38,940 nucleotides of DNA from Acidimicrobiia bacterium (GTDB lineage: Bacteria; Actinomycetota; Acidimicrobiia; Spongiisociales; Spongiisociaceae): assembly GCA_011523395.1 (NCBI GenBank), contig WTGW01000142.1, positions 2,412 to 41,351 on the forward strand, given 5' to 3'. Below the pieces are notes generated by a model. The model saw nothing but the letters and a program-made list of their open reading frames with translations. It made no database searches and was not told the DNA's origin. Both the position numbers and the translations under genes were made by a program. Below, piece after piece: positions 23,914 through 31,841 of the stretch (its first letter is position 1; every line of letters begins with the position of its first letter).

Positions 23914-25104
23914 ATGGGCACCGACGCGATAGCCCGGACGGCGATCGAATCGGTGGACCTCGATCTGGCCGTCGATCTCTGCCGGGAGGTGTCGCGCATC
24001 CCGAGCGTCCTGGGCGAGGAGGGACCCTTGGCGGAGTTCATCGCCGGCACGCTCCGGGATCTCGGGTTCGAGCAGGTAGAACTCCAGCCCGTCCTGGCCG
24101 ACCGCCCCAACGCGATCGGGGAGCTCTCGTTCGGTCCGGGCCGGAGGGTGGTGCTCACCGGCCACCTCGACACCAAGCCGGTTTCGCATGGCTGGACGGT
24201 CGCTGAACCGTACTCCGGCGATCTCGTCAACGACCGCGTCTACGGCCACGGCATCATGGACATGAAGGGTGCCCTGGCCTGCCAGATCGCGGCGCTGTCA
24301 GGGCTCACGGAGGCCGGCCTTCCGCTCTCCGGAACAGCCGCGTTCGCGGCGGTGTCGGACCACATGGGGGACCAGCGGGGGTCGATCGCATACTTCGAGG
24401 CCCACCCGGCCGACCTGTGCGTTCTGGGAGAGCTGAGCGAGAGCACCATCTGCCTGGGCCACCGCGGCCGGTACTACTTCGACATCCATGTCTACGGGCG
24501 CTCCGCCCACACCTGCCACAAGTACGACGCCGTGAACGCCAACTACCTGGCCGCGCTGGCGGTCATCGAGTTGGACGCCTCCCGGCTGGAGCCTCGGTTG
24601 GAGCCCTGGGTGGCGGAGATGTTCGGAAGCGAAACGTTCATGTCCCCCGGCCGGATCTACGGCGGGCTACCCCCGGGCGGCCCGTCGATGATCCCCGACG
24701 AGTGCGTGATCCGGGTCGACTGCCGGCCCCAGCCGGGTGTCAGCAAGGCGACGGTCCGGGCCGAGATCGACCGGGCCCTGGCCGCCGCGGTGGAAAGGGA
24801 TCCCCGGTTCAGAGCCGAGGTGGTGCTCGCCGACGAGAAGCCCGGCCATCTCGTGGATCGGCATTCGGAGGTGGTGACCCTGATTCGGGAGGCTGTCCGC
24901 GCCGCCCGGCCGGGGCAGGAGCCGTCGATGCGGGTCGAGGGCTGGCTGGGCGACACCTCCAGCTTCGGGCCTCTGGTCGAGACGGTGATCTTCGGTCCCG
25001 GAGGCGAACCTGTCTACGCGGCCGACGAGAACCTCTCCGTCGCCGACATACATGACGCCGCCAAGGTCTACGCCGCGTTCGCAGCATTGGCTCTCTCGGC
25101 ATGA
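23914..25104 (+). CDS. M20-family hydrolase with an altered metal/catalytic motif
   Basis: A 396-residue protein of the ArgE/DapE/M20 fold. The first metal motif is intact (GHLDTKP, His84 and Asp86), as is the bridging Asp region GHGIMDMKGALA (Asp116). The expected DEE motif, holding the general-base Glu and a metal-ligand Glu, reads SDHMGDQRG instead (148-156), so the pair of glutamates is replaced by His-Met. The dimerisation domain (GRYYFDIHVYGRSAHTCHK) is normal. It may be inactive, use a different ligand set, or have a different reaction. GAGAGGAG precedes ATG 23914; the stop overlaps the next gene by four bases. Hydrolysis of an amide in the cluster's substrate is the simplest role. Confidence 0.8.
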   Translation: MGTDAIARTAIESVDLDLAVDLCREVSRIPSVLGEEGPLAEFIAGTLRDLGFEQVELQPVLADRPNAIGELSFGPGRRVVLTGHLDTKPVSHGWTVAEPYSGDLVNDRVYGHGIMDMKGALACQIAALSGLTEAGLPLSGTAAFAAVSDHMGDQRGSIAYFEAHPADLCVLGELSESTICLGHRGRYYFDIHVYGRSAHTCHKYDAVNANYLAALAVIELDASRLEPRLEPWVAEMFGSETFMSPGRIYGGLPPGGPSMIPDECVIRVDCRPQPGVSKATVRAEIDRALAAAVERDPRFRAEVVLADEKPGHLVDRHSEVVTLIREAVRAARPGQEPSMRVEGWLGDTSSFGPLVETVIFGPGGEPVYAADENLSVADIHDAAKVYAAFAALALSA

Positions 25105-26063
25105 AGTACCCGGGTTTCGACACCGTGCTCGACTCGTGCCTCCGGGTACGGCCCGGTGAGGAGGTTTTGCTGCTGACCGACGAGGGCACGGACGCGCAGG
25201 TCGTGGCCGGGCTCGTGGATGGGGTGTCGTCCCGGAGGGCCGTTCCTGTCATTGCCGCCATGCCGATGCCCTTCATCCCGGGTGCCGAGCCACCCGCGGC
25301 GGTGGCTGCCGCCCTTCTGTCGGCCGGCGCCGCTATCGAGCTGACCAGCCTTTTCATCGGATCGAGCCGGGCCCGCCAACGTGCCTCGGCGGCCGGGGTC
25401 AGGTACCTGGCGATGCCCGGCGTCGAGCTGGGCACCTTCCGCTCGGGAGGCCCCATGACCGTCGACTTCGACTCCCAGCGAGCCGTCGCCGTCAAGGTCG
25501 GAAACGCCTGGGATCGCGGGTCCGGGTTCAGGCTCACCAGCTTCGCCGGGACCGACCTGCGAGGCTCGATCCAGAACAGGGCCGGACGCGTGCTGGACGG
25601 GATCGCCAGGGCCGACGGCCAGTACATGGCGCCACCCGACATAGAGGCCGGCACCGCGCCGGTCGAGGAGACCACGTCCGGAGTCGCCGTCATCGACGGT
25701 GACCTGCTCTTCATGGGAAAGGGACCCCTCCCCGAGCCGGTAGTGATGCACTTCGAGAACGGACGGATGGTGGGCGTGGAAGGCACCCACCGGAAGCGGC
25801 TCCTCGAGATGATCGCTCGATGCGACGACCACCGGATGAGCAACCTCGCCGAGGTGTCCATGGGCCTCAACCCGCTCGGAACCATCTGCGGGGTCCCCAT
25901 GGAGACCGAGTCGGCGCTGGGGACGGCCCACATAGCCCTCGGTAACTCCATCGCCTACGGGGGGACGGTCGACGCAACCGCCCATCTCGACTGCGTGATG
26001 GCGGCCGCCACCCTCGAGATCGACGGCGAGGTGGTGATCAGCGACGGGGAGTTAACGGAGTGA
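25101..26063 (+). CDS. M29-aminopeptidase/NicX-like metalloenzyme
   Basis: A 320-residue protein of the superfamily that includes M29 aminopeptidases and 2,5-dihydroxypyridine dioxygenase (NicX). The metal site signature is in the C-terminal third: LAEVSMGLNP (Glu251), Glu268/Glu270 in PMETESA, TAHIALGNS (His277) and HLD (His295, Asp297). It could be either a peptidase or an Fe(II) ring-opening dioxygenase; the residues visible do not settle this. Its ATG overlaps the M20 stop (ATGA) and its end overlaps the B12-binding gene (GTGA). Being next to amidohydrolases and an acyl-CoA mutase, a role in heterocycle or amide breakdown is plausible. Confidence 0.7.
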   Translation: MKYPGFDTVLDSCLRVRPGEEVLLLTDEGTDAQVVAGLVDGVSSRRAVPVIAAMPMPFIPGAEPPAAVAAALLSAGAAIELTSLFIGSSRARQRASAAGVRYLAMPGVELGTFRSGGPMTVDFDSQRAVAVKVGNAWDRGSGFRLTSFAGTDLRGSIQNRAGRVLDGIARADGQYMAPPDIEAGTAPVEETTSGVAVIDGDLLFMGKGPLPEPVVMHFENGRMVGVEGTHRKRLLEMIARCDDHRMSNLAEVSMGLNPLGTICGVPMETESALGTAHIALGNSIAYGGTVDATAHLDCVMAAATLEIDGEVVISDGELTE

Positions 26064-26464
26064 GGAGGCCCCGGATCCTCCTGGCCAAGCCCGGTCTCGA
26101 CGGCCATGACCGCGGCGTGAAGGTCATCGCGATGGCCCTCCGGGATGCCGGCGCCGAAGTGATCTTTCTCGGCCTCCGGCAATCACCGGAGCAGATCATC
26201 ACCGCGGCGATCGAGGAGAGCGCCGACGTGATCGGCATCTCGGTGCTGTCCGGCGCCCACCTCGCCCTGGGCCGCCAACTGGTGGAGGAACGAGGCAAGG
26301 CGGGAATCGCCGACGTTCCGATCGTCATCGGCGGAACAATTCCCGAGGCGGACGCCGACACGCTGCGCGGGATCGGGATCTCCCGAGTGTTCCCGGTCGG
26401 ATCCCCCCTGGATGAGGTGGTGGACGGGATGATCCGCGAGGCCTCCGCCGGCGTCGCCCCATGA
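26060..26464 (+). CDS. Cobalamin-binding small subunit of an acyl-CoA mutase
   Basis: A 134-residue stand-alone B12-binding domain of the methylmalonyl-CoA-mutase type. The cobalt-ligating motif is DGHDRG (Asp14, His16), preceded by AKPG with Lys10, matching the Lys-Asp-His set of the family; ISVLSGAH and VIGGTIP line the nucleotide tail pocket. It must assemble with the large subunit encoded immediately downstream. The GTG start overlaps the stop of the previous gene (GTGA), and its stop overlaps the mutase ATG (ATGA). Subunits split like this are found in isobutyryl-CoA and 2-hydroxyisobutyryl-CoA mutases and in archaeal methylmalonyl-CoA mutase. Small-before-large gene order is noteworthy. 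Confidence 0.93.
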   Translation: MRRPRILLAKPGLDGHDRGVKVIAMALRDAGAEVIFLGLRQSPEQIITAAIEESADVIGISVLSGAHLALGRQLVEERGKAGIADVPIVIGGTIPEADADTLRGIGISRVFPVGSPLDEVVDGMIREASAGVAP

Positions 26465-28053
26465 CCGGCGAGCGTCGTACCGACTCGGGCATCCCGGTCG
26501 CTCCCCTCTACACGCAGGACGATGTCGAGGGATTCCGGCCCGGTGAACATCTGGGCCTCCCCGGCCATCCGCCCTTCACCAGGGGTCCGTACGAGACGAT
26601 GTACCGCGGGCGCCTCTGGACGATGCGCCAGTTCGCCGGGTACGGCAGCGCCGAGGACGCCAACGATCGTTTCCGCTTCCTGCTGGAACAGGGCCAGACG
26701 GCGCTCTCGGTGGCCTTCGACCTGCCCACCCAACTCGGCTACGACTCCTCGCATCCCATGGCCCGGGCCGAAGTCGGCCGCGTGGGGGTGGCTGTCGATA
26801 CCGCCGACGACATGGCAGCGTTGTTCGACGGTCTGCCCCTCGACAAGCTCTCGGTGAACTTCACCATCAATGCCACGGCGCCGATCATCCTGGCCTTCTA
26901 TCTGGTGACCGCCGAGCGCCAGGGCGCCTCCTACGCGGACCTGTCTGGAACGCTCCAGAACGACCTGCTCAAGGAGTTCCTGGCCCGCAAGGCGTTCATC
27001 TTTCCTCCGGCCGCGTCCATGCGGCTCGTGGCGGACATCGTCGAGTGGTCGTCCGAACACCTGCCCCGATTCAACCCGATCTCCATAACCGGGTACCACG
27101 CCAGGGAGGCCGGTTGCAATGCGGTCCAGGAGCTCGGCCTGACCATGTCATCCGCCATCGCCTACGCGGAGGAACTGCTGGCCCGAGGACTCCCGTTCGA
27201 CTCCTTCGCGCCCCGGTTCTCCTTCCACTTCGCCACCACGATGAACCTGTTCGAGGAGGTCGCCAAGCTGAGGGCGGCCCGGAGACTCTGGCACGACACG
27301 GCCACCACCCGCTTCGGCGCCAAGGACCCCCGCTCCGCACGGCTTCGCTTCTTCTCCGGGAACTCGGGAACCACCCTCACCGCCGCGCAGCCTCTCAACA
27401 ACATCATCCGCTCGACCATCCAGTGCCTGGGCGCGGTGCTGGGCGGCGCGCAGTCCGTACACGTGATGGGCTATGACGAGGCCTACGAACTACCCACCGA
27501 GGAGGCCGTCACGCTCTCCCTGCGGACGCAGCAGATCGTGGCGCACGAGTCCGGGGTCGCCGACACGGTCGACGCCCTGGCGGGCTCCTACTACGTCGAG
27601 TGGCTCACCGGCGAGGTGGAGCGCCGGGCCCGCGAGGTCATGAAGGCCGTGGACGAGCTGGGAGGAGCGGTCAAGGCGCTCGAGTCGGGAACACCCCAGC
27701 GATGGATAGCGGCGGAGGCCTACCGCACTGAGAGGGAGATCGCCGATGGATCGAGGGTGCGGGTGGGCGTGAACCGCTACGTGGACGACGCGCAGGCACA
27801 GCATGAGCCCCGCCTGTTCACCCTGGATCCCGAGATCGGAGAACTCCAGATCACTCGCACGGAACGGAGAAAGGCCGCCCGGAACGAGCCGGCGGCCGAG
27901 ACGACGCTCGCGGACTTGCGGGATGCCTTGCGCACGGGAACCAACATCATGCCCCCGATCATGGACTGCGCGAGGGCCGGAGTGACGCTGGGCGAGATGA
28001 GCGACGTCATGAGGGACGAGTTCGGAGAGTTCCGGGAACCGAGTCCCTGGTGA
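26461..28053 (+). CDS. Large subunit of a B12-dependent acyl-CoA mutase with a hybrid active site
   Basis: A 530-residue TIM-barrel subunit of the methylmalonyl-CoA mutase family without a cobalamin domain. Family landmarks include TMYRGRLWTMRQFAGYG, FDLPTQLGYDSS and SITGYHAREAG. Counting against Propionibacterium MutB, His213 matches catalytic His244. Phe58 stands where methylmalonyl-CoA mutase has Tyr89, a feature of isobutyryl-CoA mutase. Arg176 matches Arg207, which binds the substrate carboxylate in methylmalonyl-CoA mutase and is Gln in isobutyryl-CoA mutase. This mixture suggests a carboxylated acyl-CoA other than, or in addition to, methylmalonyl-CoA. It is coupled to genes on both sides by four-base overlaps, with a CoA-transferase and an epimerase-like gene following. 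Confidence 0.9.
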   Translation: MTGERRTDSGIPVAPLYTQDDVEGFRPGEHLGLPGHPPFTRGPYETMYRGRLWTMRQFAGYGSAEDANDRFRFLLEQGQTALSVAFDLPTQLGYDSSHPMARAEVGRVGVAVDTADDMAALFDGLPLDKLSVNFTINATAPIILAFYLVTAERQGASYADLSGTLQNDLLKEFLARKAFIFPPAASMRLVADIVEWSSEHLPRFNPISITGYHAREAGCNAVQELGLTMSSAIAYAEELLARGLPFDSFAPRFSFHFATTMNLFEEVAKLRAARRLWHDTATTRFGAKDPRSARLRFFSGNSGTTLTAAQPLNNIIRSTIQCLGAVLGGAQSVHVMGYDEAYELPTEEAVTLSLRTQQIVAHESGVADTVDALAGSYYVEWLTGEVERRAREVMKAVDELGGAVKALESGTPQRWIAAEAYRTEREIADGSRVRVGVNRYVDDAQAQHEPRLFTLDPEIGELQITRTERRKAARNEPAAETTLADLRDALRTGTNIMPPIMDCARAGVTLGEMSDVMRDEFGEFREPSPW

Positions 28054-29258
28054 CCGGTCGCGGCATGCTGGACGGCATCCGGGTGGTCGATCTGACCAGG
28101 TTCGTATCGGGGGCGTACGCCTCCTTCATCCTGGCAACCCTGGGCGCGGAGGTTCTCAAGATCGAGGGCCCGGCCGGCGGGGACCCCTACCGGAACCAGG
28201 GCACCGCCCGCGTGGGGGATCAATCGGTGCTGTTCATGACCCTCAACAGCGCCAAGAAAAGCGTGGCTCTCGACTTCCGCGCGGAGGGTGCCCGCCCCGC
28301 GATGGACGGGCTCCTGGCCTCCGCGGATGTCCTGCTGGAGAACGGACGGCCCGGAAGCCTCGCCAAGTACGGGCTCGACTACCCCTCGGTCCACGCCCGT
28401 TTTCCCTCTCTGGTCTACGGGTCGGTCTCCGGCTTCGGGGACGTGGGCCCCGACGCCGGGAAGGGCGGGTTCGATCTCATCCTCCAAGCCTCGGGCGGCC
28501 TGATGAGCGTCACGGGCCATGAAGCGACCGGGCCCGCCAAGATCGGGGTCCCGGTCACCGACATCGGAGCCGGGCTCGCCTGCGTGGTCGGGGTCCTCGC
28601 CTCGCTGGCCGAGCGCGAACGAACCGGCCTCGGGCGACAGGTCTCCACCTCGCTGCTCGAGTTCTCGCTCGCCGCGCTGGCCACGGTTGCGACGCCTTAC
28701 CTCGTGAACGGCGAACTGCCCGGCCTGCTGGGCAGCCACTCCCCCACCTTCGCCCCCTACGGAGCATTCCGCGCCCGCGACGGGCACTTCGTGGCCGCCG
28801 GCGCCGGATCGGAGGCAATCTGGCGGCGTTTCTGCGAGACGCTCGGAGCATCCCACCTGGTAGAAGACCCGCGCTTCGCGGACAACGCCTCCCGGGTGGC
28901 GGCTCGCGACGAACTGACCGCCGAGATCGAGTCGATCACCACCCGGAAGGACGTCGCCGAGTGGCTGACCCTCTTCGCAGAGGCTCAGGTGCCCGCCGAC
29001 CGTATCAACGACATCGGCGGGGTACTGGACGGGTCCCAGGCGCGGGCGCTCGGCTCGGTACAGACGCTGCTACACGACACCGCGGGCGCCTACCCCGCCA
29101 TCGGGTTACCGCTCCGCATCGACCGTGAACCCTTGCCTATCCCCCGGCCTGCGCCCCTCCTGGGCCAGCACACGCGGGAGTCACTCCTCCAGGCCGGAGT
29201 GGAGCCGGCCTATATCGATGAACTCTTCGCAAGCGGGATGGCGGCCGAGCCGGGATGA
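28050..29258 (+). CDS. CaiB/BaiF family (class III) CoA-transferase
   Basis: A 402-residue family III CoA-transferase. It begins MLDGIRVVDLTRFVSGAYAS after a short lead, has the DFR and KYGLDY motifs, and the catalytic Asp142 in GGFDLILQASGG that forms the aspartyl-CoA anhydride. It should transfer CoA from one acyl group, often succinyl-CoA, to an acid, activating the pathway substrate. GTG 28050 overlaps the mutase stop (GTGA); ATG 28065 is an alternative start. Placed directly after the mutase, it may form the CoA ester that the mutase uses or recycle CoA from its product. Length is normal. Confidence 0.9.
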   Translation: MTGRGMLDGIRVVDLTRFVSGAYASFILATLGAEVLKIEGPAGGDPYRNQGTARVGDQSVLFMTLNSAKKSVALDFRAEGARPAMDGLLASADVLLENGRPGSLAKYGLDYPSVHARFPSLVYGSVSGFGDVGPDAGKGGFDLILQASGGLMSVTGHEATGPAKIGVPVTDIGAGLACVVGVLASLAERERTGLGRQVSTSLLEFSLAALATVATPYLVNGELPGLLGSHSPTFAPYGAFRARDGHFVAAGAGSEAIWRRFCETLGASHLVEDPRFADNASRVAARDELTAEIESITTRKDVAEWLTLFAEAQVPADRINDIGGVLDGSQARALGSVQTLLHDTAGAYPAIGLPLRIDREPLPIPRPAPLLGQHTRESLLQAGVEPAYIDELFASGMAAEPG

Positions 29259-30346
29259 CCGAAGATGCGGCCGCGGTCGTGCTCGCACGCACCGTCGAGT
29301 TGGCGGCAGTCCCGGGGCCGCCGCTTGACGAGTCCGACCGGGCGGCGGTCGTGGCCCGATGGTGGCAGGCCGACGGGCTACGGCCGCAGGTTGACCTGGT
29401 GGGCAACGTGGTCGCCCGACTCCGCACGGGAGAAGGTCCGGCAACCTTCGTAGCCGCCCACCTCGACACGGTCTTCGGCCGGGACATCCCCCACGGGACC
29501 GAGCAGCGGGACGGCCGGCTCTACGGAGTGGGGGTCGGCGACAACAGCGTTGCCGTCGCAGCCCTGGCCCTGCTCGACCGCCTCCTACCGCAGGACCTGT
29601 CGCGGCCGGTGTGGATAGCTGCCACCACCGCCGAGGAGGGCCTGGGCAACCTCGCCGGAGCGCTCCACCTCGTGGAGCATCCTCCCGCCGGGATGGGCGT
29701 TCTCATCGCCCTCGAGGGTAACTACCTCGGCAGGGTGGCGACGGTGGGTGTCGGGTCGATCCGATGGCTGGTCGAACTCGAGGGTCCGGGAGGGCACTCC
29801 TGGGAGGCCGCCGACGCCCCCAGCGCCATCCACGACCTGGCGAGGATCATCGTGGGTCTGGAAGGCCTACTCCCGGACGCCAGGGCCCGAGCGCGGTCTT
29901 CTCTCAACGTAGGGCAGATCGAGGGTGGCGAGTCGATCAACGCCCGCGCCCGCCGCGCCGCCCTTCGGGTCGACATCCGCTCCGCCGACCCGACGGTCCT
30001 GGTCGATCTCGACTCCGCGGCGCGCCGCGTGGTGGACTCTGAAACACAGCTGGCGACCACGTACGAGGAACTGGGCAGGCGACCGGCGGGATCGATCGCG
30101 GAGACGCATCCTCTGGTGGCGGCCGCCGACGCCGCCCTGACCGCCGTCGAGATCGATCCGGAACACGTCGCAGCCAGCACCGACGCCAACGCCGCCTACG
30201 CGGCCGGGATCCCGGCGGTCACCATCGGCATCACGTTCGGATCCGGCGAGCACACCCCCGGGGAATGGATCGAGACCGGGCCGATCGGAACCGGGCTCGC
30301 CGCCCTGGCCGATACCATCGTCCGGTACGACAGGAAGGCAGGATGA
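29255..30346 (+). CDS. M20-family metallopeptidase or amidase
   Basis: A 363-residue M20 enzyme with all expected metal-site motifs: AHLDTVF (His69, Asp71), GVGDNSVA (Asp96), TTAEEGLGN (Glu127 base and Glu128 ligand) and the C-terminal SGEHTPGEWIE with its His ligand. The dimerisation-domain signature GPGGHSW is present. Unlike the other M20 gene in this cluster, it should be fully active as a two-zinc hydrolase on a peptide or acyl-amide bond. ATG overlaps the CoA-transferase stop by four bases; the next gene begins four bases after it ends. Substrate probably a small amide made or used in the pathway. Confidence 0.87.
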   Translation: MTEDAAAVVLARTVELAAVPGPPLDESDRAAVVARWWQADGLRPQVDLVGNVVARLRTGEGPATFVAAHLDTVFGRDIPHGTEQRDGRLYGVGVGDNSVAVAALALLDRLLPQDLSRPVWIAATTAEEGLGNLAGALHLVEHPPAGMGVLIALEGNYLGRVATVGVGSIRWLVELEGPGGHSWEAADAPSAIHDLARIIVGLEGLLPDARARARSSLNVGQIEGGESINARARRAALRVDIRSADPTVLVDLDSAARRVVDSETQLATTYEELGRRPAGSIAETHPLVAAADAALTAVEIDPEHVAASTDANAAYAAGIPAVTIGITFGSGEHTPGEWIETGPIGTGLAALADTIVRYDRKAG

Positions 30347-30350
30347 TCGT

Positions 30351-31334
30351 ATGCAGACCGGTGTAGCCCTACAGGGTCGTTACCCTCCGCACGTATTCGA
30401 GGACATGGTCCGGGTGGTGGACCGGTGCGGGTACGACTACCTCTGGCTCACCGACTCCTCCCTCCACACCCGGAACCCCTACATGCACCTCACGCTGGCC
30501 GCCCGGTTGACAACCCGCATGGTGCTGGGCACCGCAGTGACCAACCCGCAGACCCGCCATCCCGGCATCGTCGCCGTCAATGCAGCCAGCCTCGAGGAAC
30601 TGGCGCCCGGAAGGACGGTCCTCGGTATCGGCGCCGGTGACCGCCCGCTCCGCTCGCTAGGCCTGCGGCCGGCCCGGCTCCTTGAGATGCGCCAGTCGAT
30701 CGAGGCGATCCGCCGACTCCTTGCCGGTGAACACGTCACCTACGAGGGCGCGGGTTTCACGATGGACGACGCCCACCTTCGCTTCGACGCCTCCTACCAG
30801 ATCCCGGTATTCATCTCGGCGAGCGGGCCCAAGACCCTCGAGTTGGCTGGCGAGATCGCCGACGGGGTCATCTTCCTGGGCGGCCTGTTCCGGGATGGGG
30901 TCGCCTACGGGTTGGAGCACATCGACCGGGGCGCCGAGCGAGCAGGGCGGTCCCGACCCCACGTGTCCGTCTTCGGCTACGGAGCGATAGACGACGACGA
31001 TCCCGCCGGGGCCCTCCAGGCGGCCCGCTCGATCGCCGCCTGGTTTCCCCAGACCGCGCCGGTCTACTGCGAGCTGGCCGGCCTGGACCCCGCCATCGCG
31101 GCCGAAGTCAAGGCTCGGTACGCAGGAGGCGAGTTCCAGGAAGCACTCGCCGCGGCTTCGATCATGCCCCGGGAGTTCGTCGAGAAGATGGCCTTCGCCG
31201 GCGACAGCGACCAGGCGCTGGCGCATCTCCGGACCCTGGCCGATCTGGGAGTGGATTCGGTGACGGTGTTCCCGCTCGGCTCCCGGCGCCGGGAAACGGT
31301 CGAGGCGTTCTCCAGAGTCTTCTCCCGTCTGTAA
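30351..31334 (+). CDS. LLM-class flavin oxidoreductase (F420-type)
   Basis: A 327-residue luciferase-like monooxygenase-fold protein. It begins TGVALQGRYPPHVFEDMVRVVDR and has YLWLTDS, the LGTAVTNPQTRHP strand, ISASGPKTLELAGEIADGVI and the C-terminal SVTVFPLG. Closest in pattern to the F420-dependent methylenetetrahydromethanopterin-reductase-like branch, which in actinobacteria binds F420 or FMN. It could oxidise or reduce a pathway intermediate. AGGAAGG precedes ATG 30351. The TAA stop overlaps the next start (TAATG). Cofactor type cannot be proven from sequence alone. Confidence 0.87.
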   Translation: MQTGVALQGRYPPHVFEDMVRVVDRCGYDYLWLTDSSLHTRNPYMHLTLAARLTTRMVLGTAVTNPQTRHPGIVAVNAASLEELAPGRTVLGIGAGDRPLRSLGLRPARLLEMRQSIEAIRRLLAGEHVTYEGAGFTMDDAHLRFDASYQIPVFISASGPKTLELAGEIADGVIFLGGLFRDGVAYGLEHIDRGAERAGRSRPHVSVFGYGAIDDDDPAGALQAARSIAAWFPQTAPVYCELAGLDPAIAAEVKARYAGGEFQEALAAASIMPREFVEKMAFAGDSDQALAHLRTLADLGVDSVTVFPLGSRRRETVEAFSRVFSRL

Positions 31335-31762
31335 TGGCCCGGGAACCGAGACCTTCCGCATGGCCACCCCCGCTCAGGATCCACCACGTCGCCTTCGCGC
31401 ACACCCCTACGTCCGCTCCACACGACCGGTTCGCTGAGCTGCTGGGCGTCCCGGTCTGCCACGAGGAAGACGGGCCGGGATTCACCGAGAGGATGCTCGC
31501 GGTCGGGGACGGCTTCGTCCAGACCCTCGAAGCGACCGGACCCGGCGTGGTCGGCAAGTTCGTGGACAAGCGCGGCTCGGCCCTACACCACATCGCATTC
31601 GAGGTGGAGGACATCGGGGAGTATCTCGGGTGGCTCCGCAGCCTGGGCGTTCAACTCATCGACGAGCAGCCCCGTCCCGGCGGGATGGACACGATGATCG
31701 CATTCGTCCATCCCCGCGAGTTCGACGGCCTACTGGTGGAATTGGTGGAAACCCGTCGCTAG
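31334..31762 (+). CDS. VOC-family protein resembling methylmalonyl-CoA epimerase
   Basis: A 142-residue vicinal-oxygen-chelate protein. The motifs IHHVAFA (His18), FVQTLEAT (Gln63), LHHIAFEVEDI (His85/86) and LLVELVE (Glu136) match the metal ligands of methylmalonyl-CoA epimerase, as do LIDEQPRPGGMDT and IAFVHPREFDG. It would interconvert the R and S forms of a 2-methylmalonyl-type CoA ester, feeding the mutase a few genes upstream. Its start overlaps the LLM gene by one base. It is the last gene of the plus-strand run. A different VOC reaction is possible, but the operon context supports epimerisation. Confidence 0.88.
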   Translation: MAREPRPSAWPPPLRIHHVAFAHTPTSAPHDRFAELLGVPVCHEEDGPGFTERMLAVGDGFVQTLEATGPGVVGKFVDKRGSALHHIAFEVEDIGEYLGWLRSLGVQLIDEQPRPGGMDTMIAFVHPREFDGLLVELVETRR

Positions 31763-31841
31763 ATGGCTAGTTCCAAGGGTTAGTGGCCAGTCGTCAGTGG
31801 TTGTCCAAGACAACTAGCAACGAGCAACCAATGAGCTAGCG
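31757..31841. terminator. Bidirectional terminator-like hairpin between convergent operons
   Basis: The 73-bp gap is nested with inverted repeats: CGCTAG and CTAGCG at the outer edges (each containing a stop codon of one convergent gene), GCTAGTT (31766-31772) with AACTAGC (31812-31818), and GTTGTC-CAA-GACAAC (31800-31814). It is richer in A and T than its flanks. It probably terminates both operons. Confidence 0.6.

Noticed and set aside
26461-28053. Assignment of the mutase as 2-hydroxyisobutyryl-CoA mutase
   Set aside because: That enzyme has Ile at the Tyr89 site and Gln at the Arg207 site; here they are Phe and Arg.
31763-31835. AT-richer gap with CTAG repeats considered as a mobile-element remnant
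   Set aside because: The repeats are centred on the two convergent stop codons and fit a bidirectional terminator; no target duplication or transposase remnant is seen.
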